A DNA stretch of 64,000 nt from Desulfitobacterium dehalogenans ATCC 51507. Lineage in GTDB: Bacteria; Bacillota; Desulfitobacteriia; Desulfitobacteriales; Desulfitobacteriaceae. The position numbers were made by a program, and so were the translations under genes. The notes under the pieces were generated by a model that worked only from the letters and a program-made list of their open reading frames with translations, was not told where the DNA came from and searched no databases. The stretch spans positions 2,232,001 through 2,296,000 of the forward strand of contig NC_018017.1 of assembly GCF_000243155.2 (NCBI RefSeq), written 5' to 3'. Of the stretch, positions 54,122-62,179 are shown in pieces. Numbering within the stretch: the first letter of the stretch is position 1; each line of letters opens with the position of its first letter.

Positions 54122-54162
54122 ATTATAAATCCCTTTACTAATAAAGGTCAATATTGGTCAGA
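54122..54162 (-). promoter_or_regulatory. clpB promoter with overlapping CtsR-like operator
   Basis: On the minus strand TTGACC (rc of 54146-54151), an 18-base spacer and TATAAT (rc of 54122-54127). On the plus strand GGTCAATATTGGTCAGA (54146-54162) shows two GGTCA units at exactly ten-base spacing, the CtsR arrangement (GGTCAAANANGGTCAAA), lying over the -35 box. Heat-shock repression by CtsR is inferred. Confidence 0.68.
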
Positions 54163-54218
54163 GAAAATTTGATTATTTTTGACCTTCTTTCTATCCTGAA
54201 AAAACCCCGAAAGTTCAA

Positions 54219-54512
54219 TCTCCAGGATTTTGGCTTTCGGCGTTCACTCTATAAGCTGCGCGGAGCAATCTAATCGCTCAAGACCTCCGCTCCGTCGGGA
54301 CTCCGCCCAAATCGCTCCTCGAAAGCACTGCTTTCGCACTTGTTCTCAATGGGCGGTTGGAAACGTCCTGTTTCCAACCCGACTCCGCTGCTGTCTTTTC
54401 GCGAAGATTGCTTTCCTGCTCGCTTAAATCCGTTCCCTGCCGGAAATCAAAATCCTTGGGCTGTCTTTCGGGCTTAAGCAGAAAGCTACCTGACTCGAGC
54501 CGCTTTTCATCC
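54219..54512. repeat. 294-bp structured dispersed repeat, copy 2
   Basis: This is the partner of 31981-32274, same length and orientation. The three-way junction is kept: GTCGGG/CCCGAC encloses CCGCCCA/TGGGCGG and hairpin TTGGAAAC-GTCCT-GTTTCCAA. Against copy 1 the middle stem shows two changes on each arm that keep pairing. A minus-strand frame across it (54278-54538) is not shared by copy 1 and is not a gene. It lies between the terminator at 54583 and the clpB promoter. Confidence 0.85.
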
Positions 54513-54582
54513 ATCTGCCGATACTCCCTCGACCACAAAGGTGATCATACCAGCACAGCTTAGCACCATGAACACCCGCCCA

Positions 54583-54613
54583 AAACAAAACCCCCAGGCT
54601 CGGCACCTGAGGG
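54583..54613 (-). terminator. Terminator of the anti-sigma-like gene
   Basis: On the minus strand CCCTCAGG pairs with CCTGGGGG (G-U pairs), followed by TTTTGTTTTGG. It lies about ten bases after the stop. Confidence 0.78.
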
Positions 54614-54624
54614 TAAACGCGCAG

Positions 54625-55185
54625 CTACTCCATAAGCTGTCCATTTCTATAGATGAGGCTCTTATCTGCAAACTCAATGACAAGAGTGCTTTTGAAGTTA
54701 TCAATTTCATGCCAATATTCCGGAACACCTACGGCAACTAAACGGTCAGCAGAGGTAAATATATTCCGGAGAAATGTTGTGCGAAAAATTCTATAATGAT
54801 GTGTTGAATGGCTTTTTTCACTAAAATCTTGAGGCGACACTTCAACCATTTCAATATTGTATCCCATAATATTTACTTGAAAAGATTTAAGGCCTCCCTG
54901 CATAGTCACTTCTTCTGTCCAGATCTGTGTTTCTGAATAGTTTACCGGAAGTTCAAGGTGATATAGAAAAAGACCTGATATAAATAAAACGGTTACAATG
55001 ACAGTAGTTATGATAGAAACCCAAAGCTTTTTACGGTTCCACTTCTTTTTGATGTTCTTAAAAGCCCTTGTATCATTATCTATCGCTAATTCTATTGGGG
55101 CCTGCAGTATTTTCAATTCATCTTTGCAACTTTCGCATTCTGACAAGTGTTTCTCAACAAAGTTTCTCGTATCAGCACTTACCAC
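54625..55185 (-). CDS. Anti-sigma-factor-like zinc-finger membrane protein, start missing (probable 5' remnant)
   Basis: The frame encodes a zf-HC2-type anti-sigma finger (HLSECESC), one membrane segment (LWVSIITTVIVTVLFISGLF) and an outside domain of about 110 residues. The first standard start, GTG 55185, falls inside the finger: homologous coding (INCNVIRDILPLYIEN) continues in frame upstream but has no ATG, GTG or TTG before the neighbour's terminator, and no ribosome site is seen. No sigma factor gene precedes it. It looks like a 5'-truncated anti-sigma gene; use of a rare start codon is the alternative. Confidence 0.6.
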   Translation of the reverse strand: MVSADTRNFVEKHLSECESCKDELKILQAPIELAIDNDTRAFKNIKKKWNRKKLWVSIITTVIVTVLFISGLFLYHLELPVNYSETQIWTEEVTMQGGLKSFQVNIMGYNIEMVEVSPQDFSEKSHSTHHYRIFRTTFLRNIFTSADRLVAVGVPEYWHEIDNFKSTLVIEFADKSLIYRNGQLME

Positions 55186-55270
55186 ATTTTCGATATAAAG
55201 CGGTAATATATCTCTGATAACATTACAATTAATTTTAAGGCTTATGGAAGAAATTGGGCATGCAAAACGA

Positions 55271-55312
55271 AAATGCCATCTCCACTCAAAAAAACTGATG
55301 GAGAAGGCATTT
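55271..55312 (-). terminator. Terminator of the phosphohexomutase gene
   Basis: AAATGCC..TCTCCA pairs with TGGAGA..GGCATTT; the minus-strand RNA goes on with TTTTCGTTTT. It lies 42 bases past the stop. Confidence 0.85.
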
Positions 55313-55354
55313 CCAGGCGAAGCAATCTGTATTTCGGTCTTAACTCAAGGTGCA

Positions 55355-57082
55355 CTAATCTTCGATGAGCTCAAGCAAATCCTTTTTAACACGTTCTAAG
55401 GTGTTGGGGAGCTGTTCCGGATCAGATTCTCTAATATTGAAGTAAAATTTAATTTTAGGCTCTGTTCCTGAAGGACGGGCCATGACAAACCCCCCGCCCT
55501 GGAAAGAATAGCGGATGACATTGGATTGGGGAAGAGAAAGAGTATAACTATGGAGGGGGGAAATCATCCTTCTTCCTTTCCTCAACTCATAATCGTCAAT
55601 GCATTCGATGGGAATACCCCCGAAGAACTTTACATCGGTCTCACGGAGTTTAGCCATCATCTTCACCATTTTCTCCCTACCTTCTTTGCCTTCCAAGGTA
55701 ATGGAGATCTGATCATCAATAAAATAACCATACTTCTCATAGATATCCTCTAAGACTTGCAGTAATGAACGGCCTTCTACTTCCTGATAGTAAAGAGCCG
55801 CTTCCGCAAGTAAGAGAGAAGCGATCACTGCGTCCTTATCTCGTACAAAATGTCCGGCTAAATACCCATAACTCTCTTCAAAACCGAATTGAAAATCTCC
55901 ATTTCCTTGGGCTTCCATTTCCTGCTCTTTCTCGGCAATGAATTTAAACCCGGTGAGAACATTTTCAATTTGAACTCCTAAATCCTTGACCATGAGATCG
56001 GCAAGATCCGTAGAGGCAATCGTTTTAATGACGACGGCATTATCAGGTAAAATACCAAGTTTCTTCTTTTGGCTGAGAAGATAATAGCTCAAAAGGGTTC
56101 CTACTTGATTCCCCGTGAGCTGCTGATAATCCCCTTGAGGTGTTCGAAATGCCATTCCCAGACGGTCTGCATCGGGGTCTGTAGCGATTAACATATGGGC
56201 ATTTACAGCTTCACCATATTTTTTAGCCAAATCAAAAGTGGTGGGAATTTCAGGATTAGGATAAGGAACCGTTGTAAATTCCGGATCCGGCTCCTCTTGT
56301 TCGGGAACAGTAAATACAGAATAGCCCATGTCGGTTAAGATTCTTCTCACCAACATATTCCCTGCTCCATGCAAAGGAGTATAGACAACGGATAGATTGC
56401 TTCCCTTTGTCCGGGAAAGTTCCGGATATAAAGCCAATTCTTTGACCTTGCTCAAATAAACTGAATCAATCTCTTCACCAATCTCCACCAAGAGTCCCTT
56501 GTCCCGAGCTTCCGCCTCCCCAAGGGGGAAGATATCATCCCAACGTTGATGACCCTTTATATAGGCCAAAATTTGGTCTGCACGGCCTGGCGGGACCTGA
56601 CCTCCATCCTCCCAATACACCTTATAGCCATTATATTCCTTAGGGTTGTGGCTGGCAGTAATCACAATTCCTGCTTGAGCCTTAAGGTGGCGAACTGTGA
56701 AAGAAAGCTCTGGAGTCGGGCGCAGATCCTCAAATATATAGGCCTTAATTCCGTTGCCGGCAAGCACTAAAGCAGCCTCTTTCGCAAAACGATCAGAAAG
56801 ACGACGGGAATCATAGGCAATAACTACCCCCCGCTTCTTCCCCTCTTCTCCTTCTTCAAGGATTAAGTCAGCCAAGCCTTGAGTTGCTTTGCGAATGACA
56901 TAGATATTCATACGATTGGTACCGGCACCCAGTACACCTCGTAGTCCCCCGGTGCCAAATTCCAAATCCATATAAAACCGGTCCTCTATCTCTTTCTTAT
57001 CCTTAATGCCTGCGACTTCAGAGCGGGTATCATTATCGAAATAGGGACTGGTCAGCCAAAATTGGTAACGCTCTTGAATCAT
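55355..57082 (-). CDS. Phosphoglucomutase/phosphomannomutase, alpha-D-phosphohexomutase family
   Basis: The 575-residue enzyme moves phosphate between C1 and C6 of hexoses. The phosphoserine loop is TASHNPKEYNGYK, the metal loop DPDADRLGMAF, the sugar loop GFEESYGYLAG and the phosphate loop RPSGTEPKIKFYF. The length and N-terminus (GTGGLRG) match the PgcA-type bacterial phosphoglucomutase. I start at ATG 57082 (AAGGAG nine bases upstream); the GTG start at 57124 adds residues without homology. Single gene with its own terminator. Confidence 0.94.
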   Translation of the reverse strand: MIQERYQFWLTSPYFDNDTRSEVAGIKDKKEIEDRFYMDLEFGTGGLRGVLGAGTNRMNIYVIRKATQGLADLILEEGEEGKKRGVVIAYDSRRLSDRFAKEAALVLAGNGIKAYIFEDLRPTPELSFTVRHLKAQAGIVITASHNPKEYNGYKVYWEDGGQVPPGRADQILAYIKGHQRWDDIFPLGEAEARDKGLLVEIGEEIDSVYLSKVKELALYPELSRTKGSNLSVVYTPLHGAGNMLVRRILTDMGYSVFTVPEQEEPDPEFTTVPYPNPEIPTTFDLAKKYGEAVNAHMLIATDPDADRLGMAFRTPQGDYQQLTGNQVGTLLSYYLLSQKKKLGILPDNAVVIKTIASTDLADLMVKDLGVQIENVLTGFKFIAEKEQEMEAQGNGDFQFGFEESYGYLAGHFVRDKDAVIASLLLAEAALYYQEVEGRSLLQVLEDIYEKYGYFIDDQISITLEGKEGREKMVKMMAKLRETDVKFFGGIPIECIDDYELRKGRRMISPLHSYTLSLPQSNVIRYSFQGGGFVMARPSGTEPKIKFYFNIRESDPEQLPNTLERVKKDLLELIED

Positions 57083-57267
57083 CGATTTCTTCTCCTTCCA
57101 TATAACCACATATACCACAGTCAATCAGATACTCTCTTTCGGCGAAAGACTCTCTCATAGTGCAAAGAAGCTCACAGAGTAATCTGTAAGCTTATGGCGA
57201 GTGGAGCCAACCAGGTATTGCTTGCATATCTTATCTTCTTAATAGTACATATCTTTCATCTTTAACA

Positions 57268-58143
57268 CTACTTTTGAAGTGAAGGATAGACCAAAAGCCC
57301 AACGAGACCCGGCCCTGTATGAACACCCAAGGCAGGACTGACTTGACCGAAAAATACTTCTTTTGTGTTAGGGTGCTCGCGAGCTATTTTTTCCAAATTA
57401 CGGGCTTCAGCTTCCGAACCACCATGGACGATAGCTACACTGGCAATGCTCTCCTTCAAATGGTCCAAGAGAACTTGTTTTAAGCGTTTTAAAGACTGCT
57501 CCCGTCCGCGAACTTTAGCAAAAGTAAAATATTTGCCCTCTTCATTAATAGAAATAATCGGCTTAAGATTAAGCAATTCCCCAATTGTACCGGCAACATA
57601 TCCGATTCTTCCGCCCTTTTTCAAATATTCTAATGTAGAGAGGACATAATAGCCCTTGATTTGCTCAACAGCCTTCTTAGCTGAAGCTACTACTTGTTCG
57701 AAATCCAAGGTACGCCGGCTCTCCCGAGCAGCCTCAATGACAGTCATTCCTAGGCCCATGGAAAGAGTCTTTGTATCAACAACCTCAATAATCATATCTT
57801 TAAATTCCTGGGCTATAAGTGAAACAGCTTGATATGTACCACTGAGTCCACTGGATAGATGCAACGCCAAAATATGGGTTACCTTTTGTTCACGTAAACG
57901 ATTAAAAACCGCTTGAATCTCAGCGGGAGACGGCAAGGATGTTTTGGGAACCTCCTGCTCCAAAGCATCATAGACTTCTTGCGGTGAGATATCTACACGA
58001 TCTCGATACTCACGGTCATGATAAATTATATGTAAAGGTACGACTTCAATGCCATATTCTCTAATAATCTCCGGTTCCAAATCACAAGCACTATCTGTGA
58101 CGATAGCAATTTTGGTTTCTTGAGGATTGATAGGCTCTGCCAT
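57268..58143 (-). CDS. DegV-family fatty-acid-binding protein (copy 2)
   Basis: The 291-residue DegV/FakB-type protein has the landmarks TDSACDLEP, TSLPSPAEIQAVF, LHLSSGLSGTYQAV, YLKKGGRIGYV and GVHTGPGLVGLL. It holds a fatty acid for phosphorylation by a Fak-type kinase. ATG 58143 has AAGGA nine bases upstream. It is distinct from copy 1 at 44452, so two acyl preferences are possible. No kinase gene is nearby. Confidence 0.92.
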   Translation of the reverse strand: MAEPINPQETKIAIVTDSACDLEPEIIREYGIEVVPLHIIYHDREYRDRVDISPQEVYDALEQEVPKTSLPSPAEIQAVFNRLREQKVTHILALHLSSGLSGTYQAVSLIAQEFKDMIIEVVDTKTLSMGLGMTVIEAARESRRTLDFEQVVASAKKAVEQIKGYYVLSTLEYLKKGGRIGYVAGTIGELLNLKPIISINEEGKYFTFAKVRGREQSLKRLKQVLLDHLKESIASVAIVHGGSEAEARNLEKIAREHPNTKEVFFGQVSPALGVHTGPGLVGLLVYPSLQK

Positions 58144-58299
58144 ATGCAACTATCCTTTCCATACTCTATTTTTTACGGGATAGGGTAAGCTAATAAAACC
58201 TAAGGCTAGTATAGCATAGTCCTAATATTATTTTTAGAGGAATTTTCACAATTTAATCACATTTTTAAGTGAATTAGTAAATACCAACCGATCCTCATT

Positions 58300-58884
58300 T
58301 TATAGCTGAGCAAGGGCTAAGGCTTTTGCATGTACTTCGCTGAAGGCTGAGTGGTGAAGATCGATATCCCCGGCCTGATCTATTCCTTTATAGGCACAAC
58401 TTCCATAATATTTGATATCTAAAACATGATAAAGATTCTTTACGGCCCGCTCGGCGCAAGTAAAGACATCCGGGAATCGAGTCCCTGCTGCCGAAAGAAA
58501 AAGCCCGTAACGAGGCAATCGTTCTGATTCTGTGATTACGGGTTGTTTAAAGACATATTTTAAAGCCCAAAAAGTCTGCATACGATCAATTACTGCTTTA
58601 GTTTGAGCGTTAATCCCCATAAAAAACACAGGTGCCGCCACAATGATACGGTCAGCGGCCACAAGTCGTTCTTGAAGATATTGAATATCATCTTTTTGAA
58701 CACACTGGCCTGTTTTCGAACAAGCATTGCACCCTAGACATGGTGAGAATTGAAGATCGCGAATATTGATGATTTCGGTGGAATAGCCGGTTTCAGCCAG
58801 TGCTTTAATAGCTTCTCTTAATAACCGATCCGTATTACCGTTACGGCGTGGACTCCCAGCTATACCCAAAATATGTGGTTTCAA
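58300..58884 (-). CDS. NADPH-dependent FMN reductase/flavodoxin-fold iron-sulfur flavoprotein-like protein
   Basis: The 194-residue protein has the flavodoxin-like phosphate-binding start ILGIAGSPRRNGNTDRLL and a cysteine set SPCLGCNACSKTGQC found in iron-sulfur flavoproteins and related reductases. The APVFFMGINAQTKAVIDR helix is the usual FMN contact. A TTG start at 58884 has GGGGTG six bases upstream; a GTG at 58905 is an alternative. It probably passes electrons from reduced cofactors to small acceptors. Partner unknown. Confidence 0.82.
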   Translation of the reverse strand: MKPHILGIAGSPRRNGNTDRLLREAIKALAETGYSTEIINIRDLQFSPCLGCNACSKTGQCVQKDDIQYLQERLVAADRIIVAAPVFFMGINAQTKAVIDRMQTFWALKYVFKQPVITESERLPRYGLFLSAAGTRFPDVFTCAERAVKNLYHVLDIKYYGSCAYKGIDQAGDIDLHHSAFSEVHAKALALAQL

Positions 58885-59079
58885 TAAAGTCACCCCATTA
58901 TTCACACTATCGTGTCTCTATTATACATGAAATGTCATTAATAGTAAAAGCGAGTTACCTATTCTAATAGGAACTCGCATTACCTGGGTGCACAGAAAAT
59001 ATCTAGGTTACACATCGTTTGTTGGGTGACCGACAAATTACCAGATCCTTTCTATGGATTCGATTGGCCTTGTAGCTGA

Positions 59080-59181
59080 TTACTGCTGTTTACAGCTAAT
59101 CTTTGAGTTAGGAATCTTAATCGATTCTAATCCAATAGAAGCTAGTATCGCTTCAATTACAAGCTTATCATTATCGCTCAT
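59080..59181 (-). CDS. Small protein of 33 residues
   Basis: ATG at 59181 follows a strong ribosome site (GGGGGGAG, spacing about five). The frame encodes MSDNDKLVIEAILASIGLES and 13 more residues to TAA. It is amphipathic, with a hydrophobic VIEAILASIGL stretch and a basic end. No family recognised. The rest of the 58.9-59.3 kb gap shows nothing else clear. It may be a regulatory or membrane-associated peptide. Confidence 0.5.
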   Translation of the reverse strand: MSDNDKLVIEAILASIGLESIKIPNSKISCKQQ

Positions 59182-59343
59182 TGAACTCCCCCCTTCATAT
59201 TGTATTTCTCAACTATAACAAATTTATCAATTTATGGCAATAGGTAAAAATAGGATCTTCCTTAACTAATTCTTCACCCTCACTTTTTTAGTGTATGCGA
59301 TCATTCTTTAAATATGTCATCGAATAAGAATTCTACTTTTATT

Positions 59344-60174
59344 TTATGTTTCAATACTTGATGGGTGCATAGTATAAACCATTTCATATTGTATATCCTT
59401 GGGATTTACTCCGTGTCGGCTTAAATAGGCTGTCAGCCAATCCTTAGGTTGATTCGTCAATACAAATTCGCCTTGAGTAATGTTTAGAATAGAGCTTATG
59501 AGTTTCTCCACCTGTTCCCAAGCCATGGTCCATGCATCCAATATCACAAGGCTTTCCTGTGGCATAAGTATTCCGGAAGTTCCTTCTGAATTGAGCCAAG
59601 CTCTCAGTGATGTATAGCGCTTAAGGTATTCTTCCTGTCTCTGCCAAGGAGGATGAAAACCGGCCTCATTTCTTGCTTGAAAGTAATCGGATAGATTTGC
59701 TTTCCGTAAAGAACACCCACGGTCTAAGTTAGCGCAAGTTAAAGGAATACCATTATGGTAGCGATAAACATAAAGGTCACGTTTTTTTTGAAAGCCAACT
59801 CGTTCATATATCTTACCAGCATGATTATGACTCAATACTTCAAGTTGAATTCCTTTTAATTGAAGTGACTCCGCTCTTACTATTTGATTCTCTAAAAGGG
59901 GGTGAAAAAGTTGTTGCCCCCTAAACTCCGGATCGATACAAGTCCCCGCAATCCAACCCATATGGTTTTCTACTGCTAAAAGAGAAAAGCCAATGAGTTG
60001 GTGGGAGCTTCTCAATGCTACGGAATGTAATAAATCGATCCGACACTTCTCTAACCACGCTTGCATTTGTGGTACAGTGTAGTGCATTTCGTAATAATAT
60101 CCCTGCCAGCAACGATTCCAGGCAAGTGTAAGTTCTTCAAGACCAACGTCTCCTAGATGTGAATAGTAAAACAT
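59344..60174 (-). CDS. GNAT-family acetyltransferase, two-part
   Basis: The 276-residue protein has an N-terminal GNAT domain (VENHMGWIAGTCIDPEFRGQ and LEVLSHNHAGKIYERVGF) and a degenerate second half of about 120 residues that may be a second GNAT-like lobe. The acetyl-CoA loop RGQQLFHPLLEN is present but atypical. AAGGAG lies ten bases before the ATG. It follows the 2-hydroxyacid dehydrogenase on the same strand (52 bases), so the two may be co-transcribed. Substrate unknown. Confidence 0.8.
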   Translation of the reverse strand: MFYYSHLGDVGLEELTLAWNRCWQGYYYEMHYTVPQMQAWLEKCRIDLLHSVALRSSHQLIGFSLLAVENHMGWIAGTCIDPEFRGQQLFHPLLENQIVRAESLQLKGIQLEVLSHNHAGKIYERVGFQKKRDLYVYRYHNGIPLTCANLDRGCSLRKANLSDYFQARNEAGFHPPWQRQEEYLKRYTSLRAWLNSEGTSGILMPQESLVILDAWTMAWEQVEKLISSILNITQGEFVLTNQPKDWLTAYLSRHGVNPKDIQYEMVYTMHPSSIET

Positions 60175-60226
60175 TAAATAGAAACTCCTTATGCTATATT
60201 TCTTAATATCTAAATCTTTTTATAAA

Positions 60227-61213
60227 CTACTGCTTAGCTGCTAGAACAGATGGATTCACACAGTGAGGGGGTTGTTGACCTTGCAGAAATGTGATTAAAT
60301 TTTGAGCAGCCAAACGTGCCATTTCCCGACGTGTTTTAATTGTTGCGCTGCCAATATGAGGAAGTGCCACACAATTCGTAAGGGTAAGCAAGGGATGATT
60401 CGTAGATAAGGGTTCCTTATCAAATACATCAAGACCAGCAGCGTAGATCTTGTGATGAACTAGAGCCTCATAGAGATCTTCCTCATTCACTATGCCCCCT
60501 CGTGATGTATTGATCAGTATGGAAGTGGGCTTCATGAGCTCCAGTTCCTTTTTTCCTATCAAATTCCGGGTCTCTGTAGTATAGGGTGTTAATATACAGA
60601 CAAAATCCGATTCCTTCAATAATTCTTCTAATGAACTGTATAGAACCCCTAGTTTCTTTTCTACTTCCGGCTTTGGTGTCCGATTATAATAGATGATCTT
60701 CATATCAAAGCCCTTAGCCCTCTTGGCTAAAGCCTCCCCGATTCTTCCCATACCAACTATTCCTAAAGTTGCACCAAAAATATCCTGACCGGCTAAAAGC
60801 ATAGGAGACCATGTTTTCCATTTGCCTTGGCGAAGATATTGAGAAGCCTCCTCCATACGGCGAGCGGTCATCATAAGTAAAGCAAATGTTAAGTCTGCTG
60901 TTGTTTCGGTTAGAACTCCTGGGGTGTTCGTAACTAAAATATTGCGCGCTGTTGCGGCCTCGATATCTATGTTATTGTACCCCACTGCCATATTGCTGAC
61001 TATTTTAAGGTTTTTACCCAAAGCCAACAAAGAATCATCTATAGACTCTGTTAACAGGCAGTATAATCCATCTACCTCACGGATTTCCTGCTCCAAAATA
61101 GATCGTGGAACGGTCGTATCCTCCTCAGGCCAGATCTTAACCTCACAAGCTTCTTCCATCAATGCGAGAATATCCTCTGGAATTTTACGAGTAATAAAAA
61201 TTTTTGGTTTCAA
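60227..61213 (-). CDS. D-2-hydroxyacid dehydrogenase (glyoxylate/hydroxypyruvate reductase-like), TTG start
   Basis: The 328-residue NAD(P)-dependent enzyme has the nucleotide motif GIVGMGRIGEALAKRAKGF, the catalytic arginine in INTSRGGIVNEEDL, glutamate in LDVFDKEPLS and histidine in LPHIGSATIKTR. The N-terminal KIFITRKIPEDILAL is typical of glyoxylate reductases. TTG start with GAGGG about eight bases upstream. It reduces small 2-oxoacids to D-hydroxyacids; specificity between glyoxylate, hydroxypyruvate and others cannot be read. Confidence 0.92.
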   Translation of the reverse strand: MKPKIFITRKIPEDILALMEEACEVKIWPEEDTTVPRSILEQEIREVDGLYCLLTESIDDSLLALGKNLKIVSNMAVGYNNIDIEAATARNILVTNTPGVLTETTADLTFALLMMTARRMEEASQYLRQGKWKTWSPMLLAGQDIFGATLGIVGMGRIGEALAKRAKGFDMKIIYYNRTPKPEVEKKLGVLYSSLEELLKESDFVCILTPYTTETRNLIGKKELELMKPTSILINTSRGGIVNEEDLYEALVHHKIYAAGLDVFDKEPLSTNHPLLTLTNCVALPHIGSATIKTRREMARLAAQNLITFLQGQQPPHCVNPSVLAAKQ

Positions 61214-61286
61214 AGTCTATCCCTCAATTCGCCATATTTTTCGATTTCTATTATTTTAGATTACCATAATCAATATCAAAATCAAA

Positions 61287-61309
61287 GAGCGTCCCCAGTG
61301 GGGACGCTC
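61287..61309 (-). terminator. Terminator of the small YjcZ-like genes
   Basis: A perfect 10-bp stem GAGCGTCCCC/GGGGACGCTC with a three-base loop, followed on the minus strand by TTTGATTTTG. It lies 15 bases after the second small gene. Confidence 0.88.
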
Positions 61310-61324
61310 AGGAGACTCGTTTAT

Positions 61325-61453
61325 TTAGAAGATTACGCCAAGAGCAATTAGGATAAGAATTGCAATAGCGATGATCCCAACGCCGACAAAACTGCCAAAT
61401 CCGCCGCCAGGGCAACATGCTCCACCCATGCCACCATAACCCATTCCGTACAT
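61325..61453 (-). CDS. YjcZ-like tiny glycine-rich membrane protein (42 residues)
   Basis: The protein starts MYGMGYGGMGGACCPGGG and ends in one membrane helix (VGVGIIAIAILILIALGVIF). This glycine/tyrosine-rich head plus single hydrophobic tail is the YjcZ-type sporulation protein layout. ATG 61453 has AAGGAGG seven bases upstream. It follows the similar 36-residue gene by 37 bases, so they form a pair, closed by a terminator. A cysteine pair in the head is a feature of this copy. Confidence 0.75.
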   Translation of the reverse strand: MYGMGYGGMGGACCPGGGFGSFVGVGIIAIAILILIALGVIF

Positions 61454-61490
61454 GATATTACCTCCTTCTAATTATTTGATTTAGTTAAGC

Positions 61491-61601
61491 TTAGAATACG
61501 ATGCCCATAGCAATGAGCAGTAGAATAATTACGACAACAATAGCGATTCCAGCAAGATGACTTGGTCCTCCGCAACCGTCTAAACCTGCACCTAATGCCA
61601 T
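61491..61601 (-). CDS. YjcZ-like tiny membrane protein (36 residues)
   Basis: The protein MALGAGLDGCGGPSHLAGIA continues into a single membrane helix (IVVVIILLLIAMGIVF). ATG 61601 has GGAGGG seven bases upstream. It shares the small-head, one-helix layout and the ending G-I/V-V/I-F with the neighbouring 42-residue protein, so they are likely duplicates. A sporulation-type promoter lies about 45 bases upstream. Role in the spore coat or envelope is inferred. Confidence 0.7.
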   Translation of the reverse strand: MALGAGLDGCGGPSHLAGIAIVVVIILLLIAMGIVF

Positions 61602-61650
61602 ATCATTTCCCTCCAGTATCTTTTAGGCCTTTGGAATGTTTTTCCTGGTC

Positions 61651-61678
61651 TAAATTATGTTAAAGAGCGATAAGGTGT
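61651..61678 (-). promoter_or_regulatory. Sporulation-type (SigK-like) promoter of the YjcZ-like pair
   Basis: On the minus strand AC, 17 bases, then CATAATTTA matches the SigK pattern AC-(16-17)-CATANNNTA. It lies about 45 bases before the first small gene. Confidence 0.5.
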
Positions 61679-61740
61679 TACTGTGTTTTCCCATCAATGG
61701 TTACTATTGGCAACTCACAAAAAGGTTGTCTAAGAAAGCA

Positions 61741-62077
61741 ACAAAAAACCTTTGATCGAGTTGATCAAAGGTTTTCAAGTAAATCTTAATCCCGCAAAGC
61801 TCCTCCAACGAAGAAGATTTCCCTGGGTAAATAACATTAGCTAAGACATTGAACCTAAACGGTGTTGGGAAACTAAATAAGGATTGACACATGGGTCTGT
61901 TACTCTGGAAAGGTTCTTCGAATTCCCACAAAGCGAAACGTCCAAAAAGCTAGAAATTAAGGTTAGGGTATTCAAGTTCTTTAACACCACAAGGATAGAT
62001 ACTCGAAATGGGTAACCTGTAAACTCTTAAACTGACTTGGAGGAGCTCTGCGAGAAACTTGACTGAATCGTTTCTAC
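61741..62077 (-). ncRNA. Candidate structured RNA of about 335 nt, class not recognised
   Basis: Bounded by a TTGACT-17-TATTAT promoter and a 13-bp terminator hairpin with a T-run, with no credible coding frame inside. Bases near both ends pair: CGCAGAGCTCCTCCAA (5', about 62037-62052) with TTGGAGGAGCTTTGCG (3', about 61794-61809), one G-U in 16 pairs, extended by CAAGT/ACTTG outside. Inside, GGTGTT/AACACC and GGTTA/TAACC can pair. It does not show RNase P, tmRNA, SRP or typical 6S landmarks. A regulated leader for the YjcZ-like genes is an alternative. Confidence 0.65.
61745..61775 (-). terminator. Terminator of the candidate structured RNA
   Basis: AAAACCTTTGATC and GATCAAAGGTTTT form a 13-bp stem around five bases; the minus-strand RNA ends in a T-run (GGTTTTTTGT). 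Confidence 0.9.
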
Positions 62078-62083
62078 ACTTTT

Positions 62084-62112
62084 ATAATAGAAGGATCAAC
62101 GGCAAAAGTCAA
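62084..62112 (-). promoter_or_regulatory. Strong promoter of the candidate structured RNA
   Basis: On the minus strand TTGACT (rc of 62107-62112), a 17-base spacer and TATTAT (rc of 62084-62089). Initiation near 62077. Confidence 0.75.
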
Positions 62113-62179
62113 TACCTGGAACTATGTAAATAGTGGAATATCTGGAAAGACCATAAAATAATTCATTGGAGGAATCATA

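Noticed and set aside
54278-54538. An 86-residue minus-strand frame across repeat copy 2
   Set aside because: The equivalent frame in copy 1 is broken by stops and shifts, it has no ribosome site, and the sequence conservation follows base pairing, not codons.
57190-57210. GCTTATGGCGAGTGGAGCCAA resembling (reverse complement) 32389-32409
   Set aside because: 18 of 21 matches is about what a search of this size would give by chance. Not counted as a further repeat copy.
61704-61931. A 75-residue minus-strand frame within the candidate RNA
   Set aside because: It starts without a ribosome site, runs through the closing helix and the terminator hairpin, and has no protein-like features.
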